Shown here: piece by piece, positions 27,070-35,490 of the stretch
How positions within the stretch are numbered: the first letter of the stretch is position 1
Layout of the letters: each line of letters begins with the position of its first letter
Assembly (NCBI RefSeq): GCF_006704125.1
Contig: NZ_VIGH01000001.1
Span: forward strand, 683,918 to 747,917
DNA length: 64,000 bases
Source: Rhodococcus spelaei
Lineage (GTDB): Bacteria > Actinomycetota > Actinomycetes > Mycobacteriales > Mycobacteriaceae
Direction of reading: 5' to 3'
Notes under the pieces: model-generated
What the model saw: only the letters and a program-made list of their open reading frames with translations
Told to the model about the DNA's origin: nothing
The model's database searches: none
Made by a program: the position numbers and the translations under genes

Positions 27070-28134
27070 TCAGCCGAGCGGTGCCGTGCCGAGCGGCGCA
27101 GTGCCGAGCGCGGCGGCGAGCTGCTCCGCGTTGTTGGTCTGCCACGTAATGTAGTCGACCCCCTCGGGCAGCGTCTCGGTCACCTCGACCACCTTGATGC
27201 CCGCGGCCTCGGCGGCCCCTCGGATGTCGCGGGTCACCTTGTCCTGGGTCTGACTGTTGTAGACGAGGGCGCCCACCTTCTTGTCCGCGAGCAGGTTGCG
27301 GGTGGCGGCGATGGCGGCGGGCGGCGGGTCGTTGCCGTCCTCGATCGCCTTGGTGAAGTCCTCGGGGGTCTCGTCGCGCAGGTTCGCGGCGGCGAGCAGG
27401 TAGTGCGCGATCGGCTCGGTCTGCGCGACGGGCGCCTGCGGGTGTTCCTTCGCGATGGCGTCGGTGATCGCGGTGACCGCGTGCAGCTTCTCGTGGAACG
27501 CGGCCGCGTTGGCGGTGTAGGCCTCGGCGTTGGCGGGGTCGAGCCGGCCGAGCTCCGCGGCGATCTTCTGCGCGACGGCGTCGACGGTCGGCATGTCGTA
27601 CCAGACGTGTTCGTTCACGCCGCCGTTGTCGTGGCTGTGACCGTCGTGGGAATCGGACTCGGTCGCGGCGGGTTCGGCGACCTGCGTGTGGTCGCCGTGC
27701 AGGTCGGTCTCGGAGCCGTACAGCTCGAACGCGTTGACCGTTCGCTTGTCTCGCGTGTTGCGCAGGATGTCGTCGAGGAAGCCGTCGTATCCGCCGCCGT
27801 TGTAGACGACCAGGTTGGCGTCGGTGAGCGCAGCCGCATCGCGGGGGCTTGCCTCGTAGGAGTGCGGGTCGGCCGAAGGGTCGGTGACGATGGACTTGAC
27901 GTCCGCGCGGTCGCCCGCGACCGCTTCTGCCACCGATCCCCACACATTGGTGGAGGCGACGATGCTCACCCGCTGGCCGTCCGCGACGGGGGCGCTGCCC
28001 GTTGCCGTGGCCGAGCAGGCGCTCACAGCGATGAGCGCGGCGGCGGCCAGACCGACCGCGGCGCTGATTCGTCGGCGGTTGCCACGCCGGGTCGGGCGGG
28101 GGAGAAGTCGAGGGCGGAGGGCAACCAGGGGCAT
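27070..28134 (-). CDS. znuA: Zinc-binding lipoprotein of ABC transporter (ZnuA-like)
   Basis: Encodes 354 residues from the ATG at 28134 (MPLVALRPRL). A twin-basic N-terminus and a lipobox (IAVSAC, Cys near 40) anchor it outside the membrane. Binding residues include the His in SADPHSYEASP and the His in NEHVWYD. Between them is an acidic His loop (GDHTQ, SHDGHSHDN), a feature of zinc-specific members. The C-terminus repeats LGTAP twice. A LacI-type palindrome lies just upstream. Confidence 0.9.
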   Translation of the reverse strand: MPLVALRPRLLPRPTRRGNRRRISAAVGLAAAALIAVSACSATATGSAPVADGQRVSIVASTNVWGSVAEAVAGDRADVKSIVTDPSADPHSYEASPRDAAALTDANLVVYNGGGYDGFLDDILRNTRDKRTVNAFELYGSETDLHGDHTQVAEPAATESDSHDGHSHDNGGVNEHVWYDMPTVDAVAQKIAAELGRLDPANAEAYTANAAAFHEKLHAVTAITDAIAKEHPQAPVAQTEPIAHYLLAAANLRDETPEDFTKAIEDGNDPPPAAIAATRNLLADKKVGALVYNSQTQDKVTRDIRGAAEAAGIKVVEVTETLPEGVDYITWQTNNAEQLAAALGTAPLGTAPLG

Positions 28135-28149
28135 GCCCAAGATATTAAT

Positions 28150-28162
28150 GGAAACCGTTTCC
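28150..28162. promoter_or_regulatory. LacI-type operator between znuA and the LacI gene
   Basis: GGAAACCGTTTCC is a perfect 6-1-6 palindrome of the kind bound by LacI/GalR repressors. It lies 16 bases upstream of the znuA start and 59 bases upstream of the divergent LacI-family gene. It does not look like the AT-rich Zur box I would expect for zinc genes. Confidence 0.65.
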
Positions 28163-28220
28163 GTTGTACATTAGCGGGGCCGTGCTTTCGATCACCTCGG
28201 CCATTGCGTACCGTCCCGTT

Positions 28221-29315
28221 ATGCCCAGGTCCCGTCATCCACGTCGTCAGGCAACGCTGGCGTCGCTGGCCGCGGAGCTCAAGGTCTCGCGCACCACCGT
28301 CTCCAACGCCTACAACAGGCCCGACCAACTGTCCGCGGAACTGCGTGAACGGGTGCTCGACGCGGCGAAGCGGCGCGGCTACCCGGGGCCCGACCCGGTC
28401 GCGCGCTCACTGCGCACCCGTCGGGCCGGCGCGGTCGGACTGCTGCTGACCGAGGCGCTGAGCTACTCGTTCCGCGACCCGGCGGCGATGAGCTTCCTGG
28501 CCGGGCTGGCGGAGTCGTGCGAGGCCGCGGGGCAGGGACTGTTGCTGGTGCCCGCCGGCCCCGGCCGCGAGGACGTGGACGCGGCGGCGGTCGTGCAGCA
28601 GGCCGGCGTGGACGGCTTCGTCGTGTACTCCGTCGCCGACGACGATCCGTACCTCGCGGCGGTGCTCGAACGCAGGTTGCCGATGGTGGTGTGCGACCAG
28701 CCGCGCGAGATCGAGGGCGCCTCACTCGTCGGCATCGACGACCGGGGCGCCATGCGAAAGGTTGCCGACTACCTGCTGTCGTTGGGGCACAAGGACATCG
28801 GTGTGCTCTGCATGCGACTGGGTCGCGACGTGCACGACGGGCTCGCGGCCGCCGAGCGGCTCGAGTCGCCGAATTTCCACGTGCAGCGGGAGCGGATCGC
28901 GGGGGTGCGGGACGCGTTGGCCGCGGCCGGCCTCGACCCGGCAACGCTGACGGTGATCGAGCGCGCCGAGCACACCGGCAAGGCCGGGCACTCGGCCGCC
29001 GAACAGGCGCTCTCGATCAATCCGCGCATCACCGCGCTGCTGTGCACCACCGACGTGCTCGCCCTCGGCGCGCTGGACTTCGCGCGCTGGCGCGGACTCG
29101 ACGTGCCCGGTCAGCTGTCGATCACCGGCTTTGACGGGGTGGACGAGGCGCTCCGCGAGGGCCTGACCACGGTTCGCCAGCCCGCCGAGGAGAAGGGTCG
29201 GCGGGCGGGCGCGCTGCTGCTGTCCCCGTCGCACTCCGGCGTCGCCACCGTCGAGATGCTCGAGACCGAACTCGTGCGGGGCCACACCGCTGCCCCGCCG
29301 CCAGGGCTCTCCTGA
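28221..29315 (+). CDS. LacI family transcriptional regulator
   Basis: Encodes 364 residues from the ATG (MPRSRHPRR). The HTH lies at about residues 11-35 (ATLASLAAELKVSRTTVSNAYN), with the hinge following (DAAKRRGYPGPDPVARSL). A periplasmic-binding-protein-like effector domain takes up the rest (ITALLCTTDVLALGALDFAR, ITGFDGVDEA). Usually these sense sugars or nucleosides. Divergent from znuABC with a LacI-type box between; whether it controls zinc uptake is open. Confidence 0.88.
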   Translation: MPRSRHPRRQATLASLAAELKVSRTTVSNAYNRPDQLSAELRERVLDAAKRRGYPGPDPVARSLRTRRAGAVGLLLTEALSYSFRDPAAMSFLAGLAESCEAAGQGLLLVPAGPGREDVDAAAVVQQAGVDGFVVYSVADDDPYLAAVLERRLPMVVCDQPREIEGASLVGIDDRGAMRKVADYLLSLGHKDIGVLCMRLGRDVHDGLAAAERLESPNFHVQRERIAGVRDALAAAGLDPATLTVIERAEHTGKAGHSAAEQALSINPRITALLCTTDVLALGALDFARWRGLDVPGQLSITGFDGVDEALREGLTTVRQPAEEKGRRAGALLLSPSHSGVATVEMLETELVRGHTAAPPPGLS

Positions 29316-29499
29316 CCTCGGGCGCGAGATCCGAGGTCCCGATCAGTAGGACCATTCCGCGCCGCCTGTGATCCGTCCCTATGTTGGGAGGCAAGGTCGG
29401 GTGTCGCTGGACCGCAACGGGATCCGTCGTTCTCGACCGCCCCGAGGCGCCTGGTGTCCCCGCGTCCGTGCACACCGCACCAAACGGAAAGGTTCACCC

Positions 29500-29871
29500 A
29501 TGGCTTCCCCCGAGGAGATGCGAGCCGTCGTGGAGCGCTACCTGAGTCTGCTCGAGAAGGGCACCGGAGCGGACATCGCGGCGCTCTACGCCGAGGACGG
29601 CCGCGCCGAGGACCCCGTCGGCAGTCCGCCGAAGGTGGGGCGCGCGGCGCTCGAGGAGTTCTACAACCGGGCCGCGTCGATGGACAACAGCACCGAACTG
29701 CTGGTGCTGCGGATCGCGGGCAACGAGGCTGCCGCGCACTTCAGTGTCGTCTCCAAGGCCGGTGACACCACCTACCGGTCCGCGCCGATCGACACGTTCC
29801 GGTTCAACGACGCCGGCGAGATCGTCGAGCTCCGCGCCTACTGGGCCCCGTCGGACATGACCGTCAGTTAG
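29500..29871 (+). CDS. Steroid delta-isomerase (ketosteroid isomerase)
   Basis: Encodes 123 residues. Moves the double bond of 3-oxo-delta5-steroids to delta4 conjugation. All three catalytic residues of the classic Comamonas/Pseudomonas enzyme are in place: Tyr14 (VERYLSLL), Asp38 (AEDPVGSPP) and the oxyanion Asp98 (APIDTFRFN). Length and the NTF2-like cone fold text match. It lies about 3 kb before kstR, so it may serve the steroid pathway, but no KstR box precedes it. Confidence 0.85.
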   Translation: MASPEEMRAVVERYLSLLEKGTGADIAALYAEDGRAEDPVGSPPKVGRAALEEFYNRAASMDNSTELLVLRIAGNEAAAHFSVVSKAGDTTYRSAPIDTFRFNDAGEIVELRAYWAPSDMTVS

Positions 29872-29886
29872 GCGCCTGCGGCGCCC

Positions 29887-29926
29887 GTGAGTCCTTGTGG
29901 TCCCTTGCCGGGCCAGAAGGACTCAC
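29887..29926. repeat. 40-bp palindromic element, copy 2, between convergent genes
   Basis: GTGAGTCC and GGACTCAC arms; 35/40 identical to 10001-10040. As in copy 1, the flanks pair outward as GGCG/CGCC and include the TAG stops of both converging genes (isomerase and OtsB-GH15). Confidence 0.75.
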
Positions 29927-29941
29927 AGGTGGCGGAGCCGC

Positions 29942-32482
29942 CTAGCTGAGCAACTGTGCGCACCGCAGCAGCCCGATGTGGCTGTACGCCTGCGGATGGT
30001 TGCCCAGCGACCGCTCGGCGACCGGGTCGTACTCCTCGCTGAGCAGTCCGGTCGGGCCCGCCGTCTCGACGAGTTGGGTGAACAGCGCCTCGGCGTCGGA
30101 ACGCTGCCCGATCAGCAGGTAGGCCTCGACCAGCCAGGCCGCGCACAGGTGGAATCCGCCCTCGCCGCCGGGCAGTCCGTCGTCGTGGTGGTACCGGTAG
30201 ACGGTCGAGCCGCTGCGCAGCTCCGCCTCCGTCGCGGTCACCGTCGCCGCGAATCTCGGGTCGGAGGGGTCGATCAGCCCCGACAGCCCGATGTGCAGGG
30301 TGGCCGCGTCGAGGTCGGTGCCGTCGTACGCGGCGGTGAACGAGCGCGCGCGGTCGCTCCAGCCGCGGTCGAGGACGTCATCGGCGATCTCCGCGCGCAG
30401 CGCCGCCCACGCGGGCTCGGCGTCGCGGCCGAAGTCCTCGGCCAGGGTCAGCGCGCGGTCCACCGTCACCCAGCACATCACCTTCGAGTACACGTGGTGA
30501 CGCGGGTTGCCGCGGATCTCCCAGATGCCGTTGTCCGGTTCGGCCCAGCGGGCCTCGACGGCGGTGACCATGGCGCGCACCAGATCCCAGTCCGCGTCGG
30601 TCACCGGCTCGGCGACGCCGTGCTTCTTGCGCGCGTTCGCGAGGTGCGAGATGAGGTCCACGATCGGACCGAACACGTCGAGTTGCACCTGCGAATTTGC
30701 GGCGTTGCCGACCCGCACCGGCCGCGACCCGCTGTAGCCGGGCAGCGAGTCGATCACGGCCTCGGCGGGGAGGTTGCCGCCGTAGATCGTGTACAGCGGG
30801 TGCAGGCGTTCGGGGCCGGGCAGCGTCTCGAGGACGCCGTGCACCCAGGTCAGGAACGCTTCGGCTTCCCCGAGCGACCCGAGTGCGACCAGTGCGGAGG
30901 CGGTCAGCGACGCGTCGCGCAGCCAGCAGTACCGGTAGTCCCAGTTGCGGACCCCGCCGATCTCCTCGGGTAGCGAGGTCGTGGCGGCGGCGAGGATCGA
31001 GCCGGAGTCCGTGTGGACGAGTCCGCGCAGGGTCAGGGCGGAACGCTTCATCAGACCGCGTTTGCGTGACGGCAGTTCCAGGCCCTCGGCCCAGTCCCGC
31101 CAGTACGACTCGCTCACCGCTCGACGATCCGCCTCGGGGATCTCCGAAGGTTCGAGATCGGAACTGCCGCACCGCAGTTCGAGCACGACCGGACCGTTCG
31201 ACGGGTCGACGACCGCGTGCGCGGCCTGCTGCACGCCGTCACTGGTGATCTCCCACTGCACGCCGGGGGAGCGCAGCACCACCGGGTCGGTGGTGCCGTA
31301 GACCCGAAGGCCGTTCTCCTCCTGCTCGAGGTGGACCTGGACCTGGCCGAACTCCGGGCGGGGCGCGAAGGTCACCACGGCCTTCGCGCGGCCGGTGATC
31401 ACCCGGGTCAGGTCGGTGCGTCCCGGGTCGACGTCGTGCGGCAGGTAGTCGGTGACCTGCAGGCTCGCCCAGCGCGTCTGCACGGTCATGGTCCCGTCGA
31501 CGTAGTTCTGGCTCAGCGGGAGGGCGGCGCGGTACGGCGCGACGGTGAAGTGTCCGGCACCGACCCCGCCGAGCAGGTGAGCGAACATCGCGGCGGAGTC
31601 CGGTTCGGGGTGGCACAGCCAGGTCAGCGTGGCGTCGGGGGTGAGCAGCGCCACCGAACGGGGACTGGCCAGCATCGTCAGCCGCTGGATGGGAGTGGCG
31701 CTGTCGCCGTGCAGCCAGGTGTGGCGTTCCTCGAGCAGGAACGCCAGAGCGGCGCCCACGTCCTCGGTGCTGTCCACCCGGTACTCGGCGAGGGTGTCGC
31801 CGTCGCCGACCTTGATGCCGACGTCGGGTCCCTGCAGGCGGCTGAAGGCCTTCTCGTCGGTGACGTCGTCGCCGAAGAACACGGTCGCCGACGCACCCTC
31901 GCGATGGCGCAGGATGTCGAGTGCCTCGCCCTTGTCGGTCGCGATGACCGCGAGTTCGATGACGGCCTTGCCCTCGGTGACCTGCACCCCGTTCCAGGTG
32001 GCGGCGCCGCCGCGTACCCGCTGGAGCGCTGCCTCGCCGACCTCGGGTGCGGCGTTGCGCACGTGCAGTGCGGCGCTGGCCGGCTTGGTCTCGACGGTCA
32101 CGCCCTCGCCGGCGGCCGCGATCTGCTGCAGTTCCTCGGTGAGCTCCCGGAGCAGGCGGCGGGCGTCGTCGCTGATCTCGTGCACGAATCCGACGTCGAA
32201 CTCGGAGCCGTGACTGCCGACGAGCTGCACCTCGACGGGCAGTCGGGACAGCATCGCGAGGTCGCGCAGTGCGCGGCCGGAGATCACGGCGGAGGTGGTC
32301 GCGGGCAGGCTCGCCAGCGAGCGAAGGGCCCGTACGGATTCCGCGTGCGGGAACGCCTTCGAGGGGTCGGACACGATCGGGGCCATGGTCCCGTCGTAAT
32401 CGGACGCGACAAGCAGACGCGGTGTCCTCGCGACCGACACGAGACGCCGACGGAGCTCGACTGGTAGATCCTGCGCACTCAC
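29942..32482 (-). CDS. Fused trehalose-6-phosphate phosphatase and GH15 glycosidase
   Basis: Encodes 846 residues from GTG (VSAQDLPVELRRR). Residues 1-250 form a HAD phosphatase like OtsB: nucleophile motif ASDYDGTMAPI, ISGRALRDL, and the metal motif FFGDDVTDEKAF. Residues from about 255 form a GH15 glucoamylase/trehalase domain with VRNWDYRYCWLRDASLT (acid region), an alpha/alpha-barrel and the late text PQAYSHIGLL. One chain could remove phosphate from trehalose-6-P and then hydrolyse trehalose or another glucoside. Convergent with the isomerase; upstream is kstR. Confidence 0.85.
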   Translation of the reverse strand: MSAQDLPVELRRRLVSVARTPRLLVASDYDGTMAPIVSDPSKAFPHAESVRALRSLASLPATTSAVISGRALRDLAMLSRLPVEVQLVGSHGSEFDVGFVHEISDDARRLLRELTEELQQIAAAGEGVTVETKPASAALHVRNAAPEVGEAALQRVRGGAATWNGVQVTEGKAVIELAVIATDKGEALDILRHREGASATVFFGDDVTDEKAFSRLQGPDVGIKVGDGDTLAEYRVDSTEDVGAALAFLLEERHTWLHGDSATPIQRLTMLASPRSVALLTPDATLTWLCHPEPDSAAMFAHLLGGVGAGHFTVAPYRAALPLSQNYVDGTMTVQTRWASLQVTDYLPHDVDPGRTDLTRVITGRAKAVVTFAPRPEFGQVQVHLEQEENGLRVYGTTDPVVLRSPGVQWEITSDGVQQAAHAVVDPSNGPVVLELRCGSSDLEPSEIPEADRRAVSESYWRDWAEGLELPSRKRGLMKRSALTLRGLVHTDSGSILAAATTSLPEEIGGVRNWDYRYCWLRDASLTASALVALGSLGEAEAFLTWVHGVLETLPGPERLHPLYTIYGGNLPAEAVIDSLPGYSGSRPVRVGNAANSQVQLDVFGPIVDLISHLANARKKHGVAEPVTDADWDLVRAMVTAVEARWAEPDNGIWEIRGNPRHHVYSKVMCWVTVDRALTLAEDFGRDAEPAWAALRAEIADDVLDRGWSDRARSFTAAYDGTDLDAATLHIGLSGLIDPSDPRFAATVTATEAELRSGSTVYRYHHDDGLPGGEGGFHLCAAWLVEAYLLIGQRSDAEALFTQLVETAGPTGLLSEEYDPVAERSLGNHPQAYSHIGLLRCAQLLS

Positions 32483-32496
32483 TGCGCGAAGTCTAC

Positions 32497-33159
32497 TTAT
32501 TCCGCGGCCGGATCCTTGTAGCCGCCGCCGAGAAGAAGTTCCACGGTCAGTTCGAGTCGCTTGGCGACGTCGGTGGCCGAGGATCGCCGGGTGAGCCACG
32601 CCACCAGGTTCGACAACCACACGTCCGAGATCACGCGGGCGATCGCGAGCTGTTCCTCGCTCGGGGCACCGTCGCTCATGGCCCTGGCGAACAGTGAGTC
32701 CATCAGCTTGCCGACGTGGTCCACCTCGGCGGCAGCGGAGGCGTCGGCGAACATGAACGCGCGGGTCATGGCCTCGGTGAGCAGTGGGTCGCGCTGCATG
32801 GCCCGGGTGATCTGGCCGAGGATCAGGTGCATGCGCTCGATCGGGCTGTTGCCCGGCGGCATCTTCTTGCGGGAGTCGATCTTCTCGAACTCGTTCGACA
32901 GCGCGGAGACCAGCAGGTGCACCTTCGACGGGAAATAGCGGTACAGGGTGCCGACCGCGACGTCCGCGCGTTCGGCGACGGCGCGCATCTGCACGGCCTC
33001 GTAGCCACCCTTGGATGCCAGTGCCAGCGTCGCGTCGAGGATTCGCTTGCGGCGTTCTCGCTGCGCGTTGGAACTGAGATCGTCGTCGGTCAGCGTCGCG
33101 ACAGCCCCGTTGTTTGCGGAGGACTTGTCCGCGGAACGACTGCGAGAGGAGGAGGTCAT
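32497..33159 (-). CDS. kstR: KstR, TetR family repressor of cholesterol catabolism
   Basis: Encodes 220 residues. The HTH lies near 50-75 (MRAVAERADVAVGTLYRYFPSKVHLL), and the N-terminal extension plus C-terminal text VWLSNLVAWLTRRSS and LTVELLLGGG match KstR (Rv3574). In mycobacteria and rhodococci, KstR represses sterol genes and is released by a 3-oxo-cholestenoyl-CoA type ligand. Divergent from fadE34 with a perfect KstR palindrome between, so autoregulated. Confidence 0.92.
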   Translation of the reverse strand: MTSSSRSRSADKSSANNGAVATLTDDDLSSNAQRERRKRILDATLALASKGGYEAVQMRAVAERADVAVGTLYRYFPSKVHLLVSALSNEFEKIDSRKKMPPGNSPIERMHLILGQITRAMQRDPLLTEAMTRAFMFADASAAAEVDHVGKLMDSLFARAMSDGAPSEEQLAIARVISDVWLSNLVAWLTRRSSATDVAKRLELTVELLLGGGYKDPAAE

Positions 33160-33236
33160 CGACGAATTCCTTGAGTTGTGGCAATGGTTCTTCGTGCAGA
33201 TCCGGCTCGGCCTTGACTACAGGCCGACATACAGAT

Positions 33237-33250
33237 TAGAACACGTTCTA
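33237..33250. promoter_or_regulatory. KstR operator between kstR and fadE34
   Basis: TAGAACACGTTCTA is a perfect palindrome fitting the KstR motif TnnAACnnGTTnnA. It lies in the divergent gap and would control kstR leftward and the fadE34 operon rightward. Confidence 0.9.
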
Positions 33251-33286
33251 GACAGTTTTGTCAGTATCGAAAGGTTGGCCCTCCTA

Positions 33287-35437
33287 GTGACAATCGCCAC
33301 GACCGACGAGCAGCGTGCGGTCCAGGAATCTATTCAGTCCTGGTCGCGCGCGGCGCACCCCATCGAGACGCTGCGCACCGGCCCGGCGGACTCATGGCGG
33401 TCGCACTGGGCCGCGCTCGCCGACCTCGGGCTGTTCATGGTCGCGCAGGCCGAGGAGGTCGGCGGCGCGGACGGCGAGATCGTCGATCTCGCGGTCATGC
33501 TCGAGCAGGCGGCTGCCGAGCTCGCGTCCGGTCCGGTGCTGTCCACGGCGCTGGCCGCGCTGGTGGTCGGTCGCAGCGGTGAGGCGGCAGCCAAGCAGTG
33601 GGGGCCGGAGCTGGCCGAGGGTGCGATCCCGGTCGGTGTGGTGATCGACGGGGCGGTGTCCGCCGAACCTGACGGAGACGGCGGCCTGGTGCTGACCGGA
33701 ACGGCGGGCTTCGCGCTCGGCGGCGCGCCCGATACTGCGGTGCTGCTGCCGGCCGTCCGCGGTGAGACCGTCGTATGGTGCCTGGTCGAGGCGGGCACTT
33801 CGGGTCTCGCGGTCGAGTCGGTGGAGAACGTCGACGTCAGCACCCCACTGGCCACCGTGACCTGCGGCGGGGTGCGGGTGTCCGCGGACCGCGTCCTGTC
33901 GGACGTGCGCCCCGGTCTGGTCCGCGACCTGGCGGCTACTCTCGCGGCCGCCGAGGCCGCAGGTGTCGCCGGCTGGTGTCTGCGAACCGCGGTGGAGTAC
34001 GCCAAGATTCGCGAACAGTTCGGCAAGCCGATCGGCTCGTTCCAGGCGATCAAGCACCTGTGCGCCGAGATGCTGTGCCGGGTCGAGCAGACGCGCGCGG
34101 TGGCCTGGGACGCGGCGGTCGCCGCGGAGTCCGGCGACGAGCTGCCGATCGCCGCCGCGGTCGCGGCTGCGGTCGCCCTGGACGCGGCGGTCGACACCGC
34201 GAAGGACTGCATCCAGGTGCTCGGCGGCATCGGTTTCACCTGGGAACACGATGCCCACTTCTACCTGCGCCGCGTGCTCTCGCTGCGGCAGTTGCTCGGC
34301 GGGTCCGCGACCTGGCGGGCGCGCGTCGCCGAGTTGACGAACGCGGGCGCGCGTCGTCACCTCACCGTCGACCTCGGCGAGCTCGAGTCGCAGCGCGCGA
34401 CGGTCCGAGGCGAGCTGGATGCGATCGCGGCGCTGCCCGAGGACGGCCGGCGTGTCGCGTTCGCGGAGTCCGGTTACCTGGCGCCGCACTGGCCGCAGCC
34501 GTACGGCAAGTCGGCCAAGGCCGCCGAGCAGATCCTGATCGGTGAGGAACTGGTGCGCGCGGGCCTGGAGACGCCGAACCTGGTGATCGGGTGGTGGGCG
34601 GTGCCGACCATTCTCGAGCACGGCACACCCGAGCAGATCGAACGCTTCGCCATGCCGACACTGCGCGGCGACGTGATCTGGTGCCAGCTGTTCAGTGAGC
34701 CGGGCGCAGGTTCGGACCTCGCGGCCCTGCGCACCACGGCCGAGAAGGTCGACGGCGGCTGGAAGCTGCAGGGTCAGAAGGTATGGACTTCGCTTGCCCG
34801 CGAAGCGGACTGGGCGATCTGCCTGGCGCGCACCGACAAGGACGCACCCAAGCATCGGGGTATCACCTACTTCCTGGTGGACATGCGCAGTGCGGGGATC
34901 CGGATCTCCCCGCTGCGTGAGATCACCGGCGACGCCCTCTTCAACGAGGTCTTCCTCGACGACGTGTTCGTGCCCGACGACTGCGTGGTCGGGCAGGTCA
35001 ACGGCGGCTGGAAGCTGGCGCGTACCACTCTCGCCAACGAGCGGGTGGCGATGAGCGGCGGGTCGTCGCTCGGCAAGGCGATGGAGGAACTGCTCGAGCT
35101 CGCGGGCCGGGGCGGACCGAATGCGGTGACCGACGACCGCGTCGGATTCCTCGTCGGCGAGGCGATGGTCGGGTCGCTGCTCGAACACCGCACGACGCTG
35201 CGGCAGCTCGACGGCCAGGACCCGGGCCCGGAGTCGAGCGTGCGCAAACTGGTCGGCGTCCGGCATCGGCAGGCGGTCGCGGAGTTCGCGCTCGAGCTGG
35301 CGGGCACGGCGGGCGCGGTCGAGGGGCCGCTCTCGCGCGAGTTCCTCAACACCCGATGCCTGTCCATCGCGGGCGGCACCGAGCAGATCCTGCTCACCGT
35401 GGCGGCCGAGCACCTGCTCGGACTGCCGCGCGGCTGA
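33287..35437 (+). CDS. fadE34: FadE34-like acyl-CoA dehydrogenase (double domain)
   Basis: Encodes 716 residues from GTG, about twice a normal acyl-CoA dehydrogenase, with two dehydrogenase halves in tandem. The first (about 1-345) ends in REQFGKPIGSFQAIKH and QVLGGIGFTWEHDAHFYLRR; the second has CQLFSEPGAGSDLAALRT and SIAGGTEQILLTVAAEHLL. This fused form next to kstR matches FadE34 (ChsE3, Rv3573c), which acts on five-carbon or bile-acid-type sterol side chains. First gene of the rightward KstR-controlled operon. Confidence 0.88.
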   Translation: MTIATTDEQRAVQESIQSWSRAAHPIETLRTGPADSWRSHWAALADLGLFMVAQAEEVGGADGEIVDLAVMLEQAAAELASGPVLSTALAALVVGRSGEAAAKQWGPELAEGAIPVGVVIDGAVSAEPDGDGGLVLTGTAGFALGGAPDTAVLLPAVRGETVVWCLVEAGTSGLAVESVENVDVSTPLATVTCGGVRVSADRVLSDVRPGLVRDLAATLAAAEAAGVAGWCLRTAVEYAKIREQFGKPIGSFQAIKHLCAEMLCRVEQTRAVAWDAAVAAESGDELPIAAAVAAAVALDAAVDTAKDCIQVLGGIGFTWEHDAHFYLRRVLSLRQLLGGSATWRARVAELTNAGARRHLTVDLGELESQRATVRGELDAIAALPEDGRRVAFAESGYLAPHWPQPYGKSAKAAEQILIGEELVRAGLETPNLVIGWWAVPTILEHGTPEQIERFAMPTLRGDVIWCQLFSEPGAGSDLAALRTTAEKVDGGWKLQGQKVWTSLAREADWAICLARTDKDAPKHRGITYFLVDMRSAGIRISPLREITGDALFNEVFLDDVFVPDDCVVGQVNGGWKLARTTLANERVAMSGGSSLGKAMEELLELAGRGGPNAVTDDRVGFLVGEAMVGSLLEHRTTLRQLDGQDPGPESSVRKLVGVRHRQAVAEFALELAGTAGAVEGPLSREFLNTRCLSIAGGTEQILLTVAAEHLLGLPRG

Positions 35438-35490
35438 TCGCCCCGACAGTCCAACTCAAGCCACGTACCCAGACAGGACGGATTTCTCAG

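Noticed and set aside
29316-29499. A GGTCC/GGACC inverted pair upstream of the isomerase, considered as a DosR-type box
   Set aside because: Spacing and flanking bases do not fit the DosR consensus, and the region has no other hypoxia-linked gene.
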